64,000 nucleotides of DNA, from contig NC_090024.1 in the NCBI RefSeq assembly GCF_037176765.1, positions 194,986,278 to 195,050,277 on the forward strand. Reading direction: 5' to 3'. The stretch is from Anolis sagrei. Lineage: Eukaryota; Chordata; Lepidosauria; Squamata; Anolidae. Below the pieces are notes generated by a model. That model ran no database searches and was not told where the DNA came from. It worked only from the letters and a program-made list of their open reading frames with translations. The translations under genes and the position numbers were made by a program. Shown piece by piece: positions 34,293 through 40,059 of the stretch. The stretch's first letter is position 1. Every line of letters begins with the position of its first letter.

Positions 34293-35399
34293 CTTTAGTT
34301 ATACCCTGCTACCATCTCCCCCAACGGGGACTCGGGCGGCTTACATGAGGCCAAGCCCAAACAACATATTACAGCAAAATAAAACCAAAACATAAGCAAC
34401 AAGCAACATCATAATTACATAAAAACATATTAATACATTAGCAAAATAACATTACAATAAACACCTGGAGGGAGGGCTGAGGTTTGCCCATGCCTGTAAG
34501 TGATTTCAGTATGGAATGGAATGTTTTTAAATGTTTAATATGTTTTAATTTTAATCTAATTCAATTTTAATATTTTTTTTGAATTGTATGTGTTTTAAGG
34601 CATTGAATAATTGCCTCTATGTAAGTCGCCTTGAGTCCCCAAAAGTGTTAAAAGAAGACATATTTTTTGATGTGATAGATCAGTTTACTTAAAATATAGT
34701 CCACAGCAAGGTTGTTACACATTCACAGGTTTTGCTGAAGGGATGATATGTATTTGGAACAGATGTTTTTTAACTTTTATTTTTTTCCTTTATTTTTTAT
34801 TAATGATTTGACACAATCTATATATATATATAAAGGCTCTGTGCATAATGAGTACCTTAAAAACAAAAGAACCACTAAATAAATCAATAAGTGTCTCTAT
34901 ATTCCTGCAGAGCGACTTGAGAAAGTTCGGCCCTCCCTCCAGGTGTTTTGGACTTCAACTCCCAAATTTCCTAACAGCCGGTAGTCTGTTGTAGTCCAAA
35001 ACACCGGGAAGGAAGGCCAAAGTTTGCCTATACAGTGCCTATATTCCTGCATTGCTCTCCGCTTCCGCTTGTGGCCTGTAGGGGGCGCGGAAGGACAGCG
35101 CCTCTCCGCCTGCCGCTGCGCCCTCCCGTCTGAAGTTTCCCCCACTTTCGCAGCCATGTTTTACCGCGGAGGTTCTCCTTGAGCGCCTGCTTTTCTTGGG
35201 CGGTGAAGACGGGCTCCAGGCGGCGGGCGAGGGGCCCTCTGTCCCGCAGCGGCAGGCCCAGCGTCGGGGGCCGGGAGGCGCCGTAGGTCCGGCCGAGCAC
35301 CACCCCGACCAGGACCAGCGCGGTCCCCGCCAGGCCCAGGCCCAGCGCCCAGAGCAGGCCTCGCAGGCCGGGCCGCAGCGCCGCCAGCCAGTTGGCCAT
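13540..35399 (-). CDS. PM20D1: PM20D1, complete 13-exon coding gene (span)
   Basis: Peptidase M20 domain-containing 1, a secreted two-metal enzyme known in mammals to condense fatty acids with amino acids into N-acyl amino acids and to hydrolyse them. Thirteen exons joined by GT-AG introns total 1581 nt, an uninterrupted frame of 526 codons plus TGA; the human protein is about 502 residues. Residues 14-36 form a hydrophobic signal/anchor segment. M20 landmarks in order: HIDVVP (H147, D149), GRGTLDNK (D180), GHDEE (E214, E215), VLDEG (D241), PGHSSAPPK in the dimerisation domain, NTDSR near the C-terminal part, and FHGLNE (H486). Exons, 5' to 3': 35165-35399, 31935-32021, 30644-30879, 29183-29269, 27538-27671, 26048-26167, 25202-25277, 24737-24792, 23615-23693, 20384-20455, 19621-19789, 17786-17885, 13540-13669. 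Assignment rests on close match, exon by exon, to the remembered human protein. SLC26A9 lies upstream in the same orientation, as in human. Confidence 0.96.
13763..13988 (+). mobile_element. MIR-like tRNA-derived SINE
   Basis: Contains 'gggagaccagggttcgaatc' (B box), 'gactttgggcaagtcacact' and a 3' part 'agggttgccataaattagaa'. It lies in PM20D1 intron 12. Moderately diverged. Confidence 0.75.
14091..14251. mobile_element. Foldback MITE, first of a tandem pair
   Basis: Starts CAGGCCCCATCTACATTGCC and ends in its near inverse, with internal short inverted GCAGTTTGAAACTGC-type hairpins. In PM20D1 intron 12. Confidence 0.75.
14303..14473. mobile_element. Foldback MITE, second of a tandem pair
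   Basis: Same family as 14091-14251, about 50 bp away. Left end ACCCCATCTACATTGCC, right end diverged to AACAGGGCCTG. It is dense in GCAGTT and TGCATTATATG hairpins. Confidence 0.7.
15063..15947 (-). mobile_element. Penelope-like element with GIY-YIG endonuclease region
   Basis: 885 bp with inverted terminal arms and a 10-bp flanking direct repeat ATAGGGATAT (15053-15062 and 15948-15957). On the minus strand near 15720-15800 it reads [20 protein letters not shown], the GIY-YIG nuclease core that is characteristic of Penelope-like retroelements. It is incomplete: no reverse transcriptase is present. It lies in PM20D1 intron 12 and identifies the whole family of foldback repeats in this window. 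Confidence 0.82.
16227..16275. repeat. (GTT)n/(ATT)n microsatellite at an L2-like tail
   Basis: GTT units followed by ATT units. They are preceded at about 16165-16226 by 'caacctcgagtcccttcagg', which resembles an L2 3' tail on the plus strand. Confidence 0.85.
17040..17245 (+). mobile_element. L2 LINE 3' tail
   Basis: 'gtaagtcactttgggtcttc ... agataaagtggggcataaat' is the L2 3' signature. It is followed by an R4-like tail segment at 17253-17352. In PM20D1 intron 12. Confidence 0.65.
17253..17352 (+). mobile_element. Non-LTR retrotransposon 3' tail (R4-like), copy 1
   Basis: Shares about 100 bp with 62682-62788 ('tcctagacacttgggaa', 'agccagcatagtgatctt', 'ttgtgtatcaaataatattt'). This resembles R4/Dong-type LINE 3' ends as remembered from lizards. 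The family name is tentative. Confidence 0.5.
17530..17645 (-). mobile_element. MIR-like SINE fragment
   Basis: 'gaatgtgacttgcccaggcc' and 'aacctcggtctcctgaattc' are the reverse complement of the MIR-like SINE body. It lies about 140 bp beyond the PM20D1 exon 12 donor. Confidence 0.6.
17786..17885 (-). CDS. PM20D1: PM20D1 exon 12
   Basis: 100 nt reading (G)[19 protein letters not shown] then [13 protein letters not shown](R). The GNTDSR motif and the YRF-P spacing match human SIGNTDSRFFTNLTTGIYRFYP. Acceptor TTCTAG|GTATTT; donor CCAAG|GTATAG. Confidence 0.94.
18310..18334. repeat. (AG)n microsatellite
   Basis: About 12 AG units in PM20D1 intron 11. Confidence 0.95.
18640..19318. mobile_element. 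GC-rich DNA-transposon-like block with inverted modules
   Basis: At least four copies of an 'agaatgcctcagcgagcaca tccaaggca' module occur in alternating orientations (near 18676, 18793, 18855, 18968 and 19032), making stacked inverted repeats. The right end, 'gtcgtcttatacccccagtc ... ggaaaatatggta', is the end sequence of a common lizard DNA element. It sits in PM20D1 intron 11, about 300 bp from exon 11. The superfamily is not determined. Confidence 0.6.
19621..19789 (-). CDS. PM20D1: PM20D1 exon 11
   Basis: 169 nt reading [20 protein letters not shown], then [20 protein letters not shown] and [16 protein letters not shown](G). AFDPLPxSP is a strong match to human. Acceptor TTCTTAG|GTCTTGG; donor GCTCCAG|GTACTG. 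Confidence 0.95.
20384..20455 (-). CDS. PM20D1: PM20D1 exon 10
   Basis: 72 nt reading [20 protein letters not shown] then TVDQ, matching human FNVIPPVAQATVNFRIHPGQTVQE. Acceptor GTCAAG|TCCAAT; donor GACCAG|GTATGT. Confidence 0.94.
20780..20990 (-). mobile_element. MIR-like tRNA-derived SINE
   Basis: Reverse complement of the 13763 family: 'tcatttctaacttattgcga', 'gtgtgacttgcccaaggcta' and 'cccagtgagtttctatggc'. Nearly full length but diverged. In PM20D1 intron 9. Confidence 0.75.
21245..22040 (+). mobile_element. L2 LINE 3' end
   Basis: Starts in the reverse-transcriptase C-terminal region ('cagctccactggctgccagt', 'cgagcacaattcaaagtgct'). It runs through 'tggaatgccatccccaatga' and ends with 'aaaccactttgagtcccccc' and AAATAAATAAATA-type repeats. 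5'-truncated; in PM20D1 intron 9. Confidence 0.88.
22499..22644. mobile_element. Foldback MITE
   Basis: Left end CAGTGGCCCCTTCTACACTG and right end GTGTTGAAGGGGCCTG. The inside is repeated 'gataatcc' and 'ctgctttgaactg' hairpin pieces. In PM20D1 intron 9. Confidence 0.75.
23209..23579. mobile_element. hAT-type MITE with exact 8-bp target duplication
   Basis: 371 bp. Left end CAGTGGTTCCCAAC and right end GTTAAGAACCACTG. Identical 8-bp repeats CTTTAGGG at 23201-23208 and 23580-23587. It contains a TTC/T-rich tract near the left end. It ends 28 bp from the donor of PM20D1 exon 9, counting its target repeat. Confidence 0.9.
23615..23693 (-). CDS. PM20D1: PM20D1 exon 9
   Basis: 79 nt reading (R)[19 protein letters not shown] then MFNGGIK, matching human FMERNPLTNAIIRTTTALTIFKAGVK. 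Acceptor CACACAG|ATTTCT; donor ATCAAG|GTACCA. A hAT-type element with its 8-bp target repeat ends only 28 bp from this donor (23587). Confidence 0.93.
24737..24792 (-). CDS. PM20D1: PM20D1 exon 8
   Basis: 56 nt reading [18 protein letters not shown](R), matching human FPFPVNIILSNPWLFEPLIS. Acceptor TTTAAG|TTCCC; donor GGCAG|GTAAGA. Confidence 0.93.
25202..25277 (-). CDS. PM20D1: PM20D1 exon 7
   Basis: 76 nt reading [20 protein letters not shown] then ELAPE, parallel to human LEQTPMPIIFGSG. Acceptor TTCCAG|GCTGGAG; donor CCAGAA|GTAAGG. Confidence 0.92.
25545..25868. mobile_element. Partial DNA element with TAGA microsatellite inside
   Basis: The right end 'cataacttggggactgtctg' matches the right end of the element at 29444-30034. 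It is interrupted by (TAGA)n at 25729-25763. In PM20D1 intron 6. Confidence 0.6.
26048..26167 (-). CDS. PM20D1: PM20D1 exon 6 (PGHSSAPPK, dimerisation domain)
   Basis: 120 nt encoding [20 protein letters not shown], then [21 protein letters not shown]. The GHSSAPPK stretch is nearly identical to human and marks the lid/dimerisation domain of M20 peptidases. Acceptor TATCAG|GATAGG; donor TCCAA|GTGAGT. Confidence 0.94.
26456..26729. mobile_element. hAT-type MITE with exact 8-bp target duplication
   Basis: 274 bp, left end CTGTGGTTCCCAACC, right end GGTTGGGAACCACTA, flanked by TGTAAGAG at 26448-26455 and 26730-26737. It is a relative of 23209-23579 (shared 'aattggtttttggtcaact' interior). In PM20D1 intron 5. 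Confidence 0.9.
26813..27312. mobile_element. DNA transposon-like element with short inverted ends
   Basis: Left end AAATACCGTATTTCAT and right end ATGAAATATGGTATTT. The interior shows 'ggggtgcaactattat' and 'gggggtgtgactattatg' near both ends. In PM20D1 intron 5; superfamily not determined. Confidence 0.65.
27481..27508. mobile_element. Tiny Penelope-like tail fragment
   Basis: 'tgggttgttgtgagtttttc gggctat' matches the terminal arm of the Penelope-like family. It lies about 30 bp past the donor of PM20D1 exon 5. Confidence 0.55.
27538..27671 (-). CDS. PM20D1: PM20D1 exon 5
   Basis: 134 nt from V216, reading [20 protein letters not shown] followed by [15 protein letters not shown]241 in VLDEG is the expected second metal ligand; the next residues are G-S where human has G-G. 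Acceptor TTTCAG|GTAGGTGGC; donor GCTCT|GTAAGT. A small Penelope-like tail fragment lies about 30 bp beyond the donor. Confidence 0.94.
28150..29027 (+). mobile_element. CR1 LINE 3' end
   Basis: Encodes the CR1 reverse-transcriptase C-terminus: [18 protein letters not shown] near the start, then [20 protein letters not shown] and [13 protein letters not shown]. It ends in the CR1 hallmark 'ctctatgattcta'. 5'-truncated, and the coding frame is broken at least twice. In PM20D1 intron 4. Confidence 0.93.
29183..29269 (-). CDS. PM20D1: PM20D1 exon 4 (GHDEE motif)
   Basis: 87 nt, residues 187-215, reading [19 protein letters not shown] then [11 protein letters not shown]214 is the expected general base and E215 the expected metal ligand. 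Acceptor CTTAG|GGG; donor GAAGAG|GTATAT. Confidence 0.94.
29444..30034. mobile_element. DNA element, about 590 bp, with imperfect inverted ends
   Basis: Left end CAGTCAGTCTCCTGGTTTTG and right end TTTGTAACTTGGGGGCTGCCTG are imperfect inverses. It is the same family as the ends at 38029 and 25868. In PM20D1 intron 3. Confidence 0.65.
30644..30879 (-). CDS. PM20D1: PM20D1 exon 3 (HxD and GRGTLD motifs)
   Basis: 236 nt, residues 108-186. It carries the first metal-site signatures: LLAHIDVVP (metal ligand H147, catalytic-site D149) and [12 protein letters not shown] (bridging metal ligand D180). The residue after D180 is Asn where human has Asp; Asn is common at this place in other M20 enzymes, so it is not a loss of function. 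Acceptor ATGAAG|CC; donor GTTATG|GTATAT. Confidence 0.95.
31020..31450 (-). mobile_element. Non-LTR retrotransposon ORF end (R4/Dong-like)
   Basis: The minus strand reads [20 protein letters not shown] followed by [20 protein letters not shown], a conserved C-terminal block that I associate with R4-type LINEs. In PM20D1 intron 2. The family name is from memory and tentative. Confidence 0.6.
31451..31700 (-). mobile_element. L2-like 3' end with (GTT)n/(ATT)n tail
   Basis: The simple repeat at 31451-31489 is followed by 'ccccactttttgcctctaaa' and 'ctcaaagcagcttacagcaa', the reverse complement of an L2-type 3' end. Confidence 0.65.
31935..32021 (-). CDS. PM20D1: PM20D1 exon 2
   Basis: 87 nt reading (G)[16 protein letters not shown] followed by [12 protein letters not shown], which parallels human GAIQIPTVTFSSEKSN...TALAEFGKYIHK. 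The acceptor is TGTAAG|G and the donor AAAG|GTATTT. It joins exon 1 in phase, restoring a glycine codon. Confidence 0.94.
32520..32640. mobile_element. Foldback MITE, half element
   Basis: 'gagggtgcatctacaatgtg aaattaatgc' is the left end of a common amniote foldback family. The right arm is missing. In PM20D1 intron 1. Confidence 0.6.
32675..32987 (-). mobile_element. Sauria-type SINE
   Basis: Reverse complement of the 9695 family: 'aaaggtttccccttgacatt' tail, 'tgtggccggcatgactgcat' body, 'gatttgaactgctgaccttt' B box and 'ccactgtgccactgggggc' head. In PM20D1 intron 1. Confidence 0.85.
33005..33171 (+). mobile_element. L2 LINE 3' tail with (ATT)n
   Basis: 'gaagctgccctgagccccct tggggaga' followed by 'gggttacaaataaa' and about 13 ATT units at 33132-33171. 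Confidence 0.8.
33340..33691. mobile_element. Penelope-like foldback fragment
   Basis: Inverted arms start 'gttgtaggtttttccgggct atatggcc' and end with the inverse 'ggccatatagcccggaaaaacc'-type sequence. A shortened version of 3886-4500. In PM20D1 intron 1. Confidence 0.75.
33692..34005. repeat. AT-rich minisatellite
   Basis: Almost pure A/T. A roughly 95-bp block at 33726-33820 recurs at 33909-34003 with about 183 bp spacing ('attagcatagcacaatatta' against 'attagcatagcagaatatta'). Confidence 0.7.
34010..34133. mobile_element. hAT-type foldback MITE, degraded
   Basis: Same family as 7962-8095: 'ccaggtgttttgaacttcaa' left and 'gccgaagtttgcccatgcct' right, with a damaged centre. In PM20D1 intron 1. 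Confidence 0.7.
34200..34497. mobile_element. hAT-type foldback MITE split by an L2 3' end
   Basis: The left half ('gttaggaattgtgggagttg aagtcca', to about 34245) and the right half ('aacacctggagggagggctg', from about 34459) belong to one foldback element. Between them lies a minus-strand L2 3' end with its (AAT)n tail (34246-34292) and 'ccatctcccccaacggggac tcgggcggctt'. Confidence 0.75.
34510..34645 (+). mobile_element. L2 LINE 3' tail
   Basis: 'ggcattgaataattgcctct atgtaagtcgccttgagtcc' is the L2 3' signature; the final repeats are lost. Confidence 0.65.
34920..35036. mobile_element. hAT-type foldback MITE beside the PM20D1 CpG block
   Basis: 'agttcggccctccctccagg tgttttggacttcaactccc' and its inverse. 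It lies about 130 bp inside intron 1 from the exon 1 donor and forms the edge of the CpG-rich block. Confidence 0.75.
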
Positions 35400-35600
35400 C
35401 TCCCTCTCGCGCTGCAGCCGGCGCTTCGGGGCGCCTTTAAGGCCTCCCGGCAATCATTAACGAGGCAGGCTGTTCCTTCACCCCTCGGGAGGGAGGGAGG
35501 CGCTTTCCGCCTGGCAGGCCTCGCTCGGGAGCCCGTTGGGCAACCCTCTCCTTGGCTGGGGATACACCCCACTCGCCAACCTGTCCCAGTGGCTGTGCGT
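35040..35600. promoter_or_regulatory. PM20D1: CpG-rich block at the PM20D1 promoter and first exon
   Basis: An abrupt change from AT-rich flanks to GC-rich, CpG-dense sequence that covers exon 1, its donor and about 200 bp upstream. This is the usual form of a vertebrate CpG-island promoter. A six-codon upstream reading frame (ATG at 35457, stop at 35437) would sit in the 5' leader if transcription starts upstream of it. No TATA box was recognised. Confidence 0.7.
35165..35399 (-). CDS. PM20D1: PM20D1 exon 1 (start codon, signal/anchor)
   Basis: Encodes residues 1-78 plus one base. It starts MANWLAAL at the ATG at 35399-35397, which has G at -3 and G at +4. The frame stays open further upstream but has no other ATG there, so this start is preferred. 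Residues 14-36 are strongly hydrophobic ([18 protein letters not shown]), consistent with a secretory signal or anchor. The exon ends in [19 protein letters not shown], matching the start of the mature M20 fold. The donor is CTCCGCG|GTAAAA. Codon use is very GC-rich because the exon sits in a CpG block. Confidence 0.93.
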
Positions 35601-35903
35601 GGAATAGGAACGACAGAAGCATTCCTCAGATTTCGTAATAACAGTTCATTGTCTCTCACCTGATCCTTTTGGGACCATATTTACATAGTATTTACACAAT
35701 GCCTTGAAAACTAATGAAAGCGAATGGTTAGTAAGCTCATACGTATTTGTTGTCTTTAGTGGCAATTCTATTCTATTCTATTATCCACTTCAAGAATGTT
35801 GCTTATTTGTTCAGTCGCTTCCAACTCTTTGTGACCTCCTGGACCAGCCCACGCCAGAGCTCCCTGTCGGCCGTCACCACCCCCAGCTCCTTCAAGGTCA
35901 AGC

Positions 35904-36161
35904 ATTTTCAGTATAGTTGATTTTGCCCAGGGGCACTCTTGGGGGAAAATAGACCTTGACATTATGAGTTGTGCTTACTGGGATGTATAGTTCGCCTACA
36001 ATCAAAGAGCATTCTGAACTCCACCAATGATGGAATTGAACTAAATATGGCACACACAACTCCCACGATGAACAGAAAATATATATCAATGATTGGTTGG
36101 GGGGGGGGGGGCGCCAAAATACTGTTTGCTTACTGTTGAAAATTACCTAGGGCCACCTCTG
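35904..36161. mobile_element. hAT-like insertion inside BovB, with 9-bp flanking repeat
   Basis: 258 bp flanked by AGGTCAAGC at 35895-35903 and 36162-36170 (8-9 bp fits hAT). It contains 'gtatagttcgcctacaatca' and ends in GGGCCACCTCTG. The left inverted end is not visible. A run of about 12 G lies at 36099-36111. Confidence 0.7.
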
Positions 36162-36250
36162 AGGTCAAGCCAGTCACTTCAAAGGATGCCATCCATCCAT
36201 CTTGCCCTTGGTCGGCCTCTCCTCCTTTTTTCCTTTCATTTCCCCCAGCA

Positions 36251-36824
36251 TTTATTTATTTACTTTGCTTATATACTGCTGTATCTCAAGCCGAAGGCGA
36301 CTCACAGCGGTTCACAAACAGTAAAAACAGTAGAAACAGCAGTGGTTCCATACAACATATAACAATTGACTTAACACATTATCCATAAATTACCAATAAG
36401 CAATTACAATGCACAATTATTACAAAAAACAACCGTAGCCAATCTTCTCATCATCCAAGCGTAGTCCAGGTTCGTCGTCCATTGTTCCATTCCTATGTTC
36501 CATTACCAGATTGCACTAAATTACTCAAATGCCTGCACAAACATCCAGGTCTTCACCTTTTTGCGGAATACCATTAGAGATGGTGCTAGTCTAATGTCCG
36601 TAGGAAGGGCGTTCCACAGCCGAGGAGCCACCACCGAGAAGGCCCTATCTCTCGTCCCCGCCAGCCGAGCTTGAGAAGCAGGCGGGATCGAGAGCAGGAT
36701 CTCCCCGGAAGATCTCAAACTCCTGGTGGGTTCATAGGCAGAGATGCGGTCAGATAGGTAGCTTGGGCCGGAACCGTTTAGGGCTTTAAAGGCCAACGCC
36801 AGCACTTTGAATTCAGCCCGGTAG
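36251..36824 (-). mobile_element. L2 LINE 3' end inserted into BovB
   Basis: The minus strand encodes LALAFKALNGSGPSYLSDRI and RAFSVVAPRLWNALPTDIRL before the 3' UTR and the TTTATTTATT tail at 36251. A 5-bp CAGCA repeat flanks it (36246-36250 and 36825-36829). 5'-truncated. Confidence 0.9.
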
Positions 36825-37571
36825 CAGCATCATTTTCTTCTGTCTCCTCATGATGTGGCCAAAATACTTCATCTTTGCCTCTAATATCCTTCCCAATGAG
36901 CAGTCGGGCTTTATTTCCTGAAGTATGGACTGGTTGGATCGTCTCACGGTCCAAAGCATTCTCAGAACTTTCCTTCAACACCACAGTTCAAAAGCATATA
37001 TCTTTCTTCGCTCAGCCTTCCTTATGGTCTAACTCTCACATCCGTAGGTTACTACGCAGAATACCATAGCTTTAACTATGCGGATCTTCGTTGCCAGTGT
37101 GATGTCTCTACTCTTCACTATTTTATCAAGATTTTGCTCTCCTCCCAAGATGTAGACGTCTTCTGATTTCCTGGTTGCAGTCTGCGTCTGCAGTGATCTT
37201 TGCACCTAGAAATGTCACTGCCTCCACGTTTTCTCCCTCTATTGCCAGTTGTCAATCAGTCTGGTTGCCAGAATCTTGGTTTTTTTATGTTTAAGGGCAA
37301 CCCAGCTTTTGCACTTTCTTCTTTCATCTTGATTAGAAGGCTCCTTTCAGCCATCAAAGTTTTATCTTCTGCATATCTAAGGTTGTTAATGTTTTTTCCA
37401 GCAATTTTTACCCCAGCCTTGCATTCATCAAGCCCCGCACATCACATGATGTGTTCTGCATACTAGTTGAATAGGTTGGGGGAGAATATACAACCCTGCC
37501 ATACGCCTTTCCCAATTTTGAACCAGTCTGTTGTTCCATAGTCAGTTCTCACTGTTGCTGCTTGGTGATGG

Positions 37572-37716
37572 TTAGGGACCACTTGTCAAGGGAATTGTCA
37601 ATCGAATGCACAGCAGAACATCCACGTCTTTAGTTCCTTATGAAATGTGGATATTGAGGGTGCTAGCCTGATCTACCTGGGGAGGGAGTTCCAGAGTTGA
37701 GGGGCCACCACCGAGA
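37572..37716 (-). mobile_element. L2 LINE fragment
   Basis: 'tctacctggggagggagttc cagagttgaggggccaccac cgagaa' is the reverse complement of the L2 RAFSVVAP...NSLP region. Confidence 0.75.
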
Positions 37717-37721
37717 ATGTC

Positions 37722-37998
37722 CTTTCTTGGCTTGTTTTATGCTGTCCTGGAGACTAGGATACAGAACAATGGCTTCAAACTACAGGAAAGGAGATTCCAC
37801 CTGAACATTAAGAAAAACTTCCTGACTGTGAGAGGCGTTCAGCAGTGGAACTCTCTGCCCTGGAGTGTGGTGGACGTTCCTTCTTTGGAGGCTTTTAAAC
37901 AAAGGATGGATGGCCATTTGACAGGGATACTTTGTGCTTTTCCTGCATGGCAGGGGGTTGGACCAAATGGCCCATGTAGTCTCTTCCAGTTCTATTAT
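37722..37998 (+). mobile_element. CR1 LINE 3' end
   Basis: Encodes [20 protein letters not shown] then IKKNFLTVRGVQQWNSLPWS and ends in 'tctattattctgtga'. 5'-truncated. Confidence 0.9.
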
Positions 37999-38028
37999 TC
38001 TGTGATTTTATGCTTCAAATACACATTA

Positions 38029-38215
38029 CAGGCAGTCCCCAAGTTACAAACATCCAACTTACAAATGACTCATAGTTACAAGTGGAGGTGAGACAACAGC
38101 AAATGAGAGAAATCTACCCTTAGGAGATGAAATTCACTCCTGAAAGAGTTTTCATTGGGAAAAACTGTCTCTACTTAAGCTTTATCCCCAATCCTTGTTT
38201 CCATAACAAGCCAAT
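38029..38215. mobile_element. DNA element fragment (CAGGCAGTCCCC end)
   Basis: Left end CAGGCAGTCCCCAAGTTACA, the same family as 29444-30034. It is followed by a minus-strand L2 tail at about 38222-38440 ('cccaccatatctccccaaga'). Confidence 0.65.
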
Positions 38216-38221
38216 TTTAAT

Positions 38222-38440
38222 AATCATCGTCATCTTTATTTATAGCCCACCATATCTCCCCAAGAGGACTCAGGATGGCTTACAACAGTATAAAAGACAA
38301 TGGCAAATATTCAGTGCCAGTGAAACAACAAATCAAAAACAGCTTAAATGAGCATGACATAATACATGTAACACATTTAAAGTATTAAATCCATTAAAAA
38401 CTCTTAAATCCGATTAAAATGTTTGGGGCTGAGATGGTAT
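38222..38440 (-). mobile_element. L2 LINE 3' end
   Basis: 'tagcccaccatatctcccca agaggactcaggatggctta' is the reverse complement of the L2 3' end. Confidence 0.7.
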
Positions 38441-38474
38441 ACAGCAGATTAACAAAGATAGATGTTCAACAACA

Positions 38475-38576
38475 GGGTCCCCGGGTGTTTTGGCCTACAG
38501 CCAGTTTACCAGCTGTTAGGATCTCTGGGAGTTGAAGGCCAAAACATCTGGGGACCCACCGTCTGAGCACCACTGC
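38475..38576. mobile_element. hAT-type foldback MITE
   Basis: 'gggtccccgggtgttttggc' and its inverse 'gccaaaacatctggggaccc' with a short centre. The right end is CACTG. Confidence 0.7.
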
Positions 38577-38584
38577 ATAGTATG

Positions 38585-39005
38585 AATGCAACTTGACACT
38601 TTTAATCGCCCTGGCTCAATGCTTTGGAATACTAGGAGTTGTAGTTTGTCAAGCTCTTTAGCCTTTGTCAAAGAGGACTGTCGCATCTCCAAACTACAAA
38701 TCCCAGGATTCCATACACTGAATAATGGTGTTATCAGGCAGTATGCATGCTTACAGTATAGTCGCATCCTAAATGATTCCAAAGTCCTTGGGTGAATCGG
38801 CACTGGAATTAATGCAGACTGACACCACTTTCACTGATATGGTTCAATGCTATGGATTCATGGGGGCAGTAGTTTACAAGATCTTCAGCCTTATTTCCAA
38901 AGAATGCTGATGCCTCATCAAACTCCAACTCCCAGGATTGTATAGTACTGAGCCATGGCAATTAAAAGTGGTGTCAAACTGCATTAATTCTGGCGTCTGA
39001 GACTT
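38585..39005. mobile_element. Two adjacent foldback MITEs
   Basis: Copy 1 about 38585-38760 and copy 2 about 38795-39005. Both carry 'ggagttgtagttt'-like and 'aaactacaaatcccaggatt'-like inverted halves and 'aattaatgcagactgacacc'-type ends. Confidence 0.65.
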
Positions 39006-39126
39006 TATCCCTCAAATCTCCTTAGAGCTGCAAAAGGGAACCACAAGCAAATCACATGGAAAACTCCCCTAACTTACTGAAAGGAATTATGGGGACTAAA
39101 TACTCCAAAGACAATCACCCTAAAAT

Positions 39127-39397
39127 GGAGTCCCCGGTGGCGCAGTGAGTTAAACCTCTGTGCCGGCAGGACTGAAGATCGACAGGTCGCAGGTTGGAAT
39201 CCGGGGAGAGGCGGATGAGCTCCCTCTATCAACTCCAGCTCCTCATGCGGGAACATGACAGAAGCCTCCCACAAGGATGATAAAAACATCAAATCATCCA
39301 GGCGTCCCCTGGGCAACGTCCTTGCAGACGGCCAATTCTCTCACACCAGCAGTGACTTGCAGTTTCTCAAGTCGCTCCTGACACGACCAAAAAAAAA
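39127..39397 (+). mobile_element. tRNA-derived SINE with poly(A) tail and 14-bp target repeat
   Basis: Head 'ccccggtggcgcagtgagtt', B box 'ggtcgcaggttggaatccgg' and 3' end 'cagtttctcaagtcgctcct gacacgacc' before poly(A). A perfect AATCACCCTAAAAT flanks it at 39113-39126 and 39398-39411, so the insertion is young. The poly(A) and long target repeat suggest L1-type mobilisation. Confidence 0.88.
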
Positions 39398-40059
39398 AAT
39401 CACCCTAAAATAGGATTTAAAGTCTGTGCCTGCAGGATTCTGGGACTTGTAGTTTAGGGAAGGGGTTTCTCATTTTCAGCAAGATAAGTCCTGGGCTCAT
39501 TGAACTAAAAGCCCCAGAACGCTGCAGGTTTTAAAAGTGGGATAGGAAAGTCCTATCTGGTCTTGGAAACTAAGAAAAGTCAGTGCTAATTAATATTTGA
39601 AAGGGAGACCCTCAATGGTATGCTATATTTCAGTGGAAGGAGTTGGCAAAAATCACACGAATCCTGTTGAGCCACAGGCTGGGCTGGAAGGTTTGACTTA
39701 GGCTTCTGACTCTCCTCATGGGAGAAATAGCTCGAGGAAGGAAAGAGATGCTCTTTCTTCCTCTGCCCCCAACTTGGGGGACAAAGGAAGAAATGGCTTG
39801 GGGAGGGAAAGGGGTGCCATTTCTCCTCTATCTATCAGCTGGGAGGCGATCAGCTGTGAGAGGAAGGAGAAAGGCTTGGGGAGGGAAGCCCTTGCTTCAC
39901 CATCAGGCAGAGACTAGTGAGTTCGCTAGTCTCACCCTGATGGAGGGGCAAAGCACCTTTTGGCACACAGTTGTAATATGCCATCAAATATAATGTGCAC
40001 CTCAATTTTGGCTAATCCATTAAGCTAAAAAAGATGTGAATTAGATTTGAGTAAATATG

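Larger units (their letters stand above)
35795..37585 (-). mobile_element. BovB/RTE LINE 3' part, split by a hAT-like and an L2 insertion
   Basis: Three minus-strand pieces fit one BovB copy: RT region 36825-37570 ('catccgtaggttactacgca gaatacc', 'gtctgcgtctgcagtgatct'), UTR 36171-36250 and tail 35795-35894 ('ttcagtcgcttccaactctt tgtgacc'). Between them sit the insertions listed separately. The coding part is heavily decayed. Confidence 0.85.

Noticed and set aside
35400-35453. N-terminal extension of PM20D1 upstream of the chosen ATG
   Set aside because: The upstream frame is open but begins at a TTG, not an ATG, so the start at 35399 is preferred.
35028-35663. Several long open frames on both strands around 35.0-35.7 kb
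   Set aside because: GC-rich CpG-island sequence lacks stop codons in many frames; only the frame of PM20D1 exon 1 is supported.
36521-36805. 94-codon frame containing RAFSVVAPRLWNALP
   Set aside because: It is L2 LINE coding remains.
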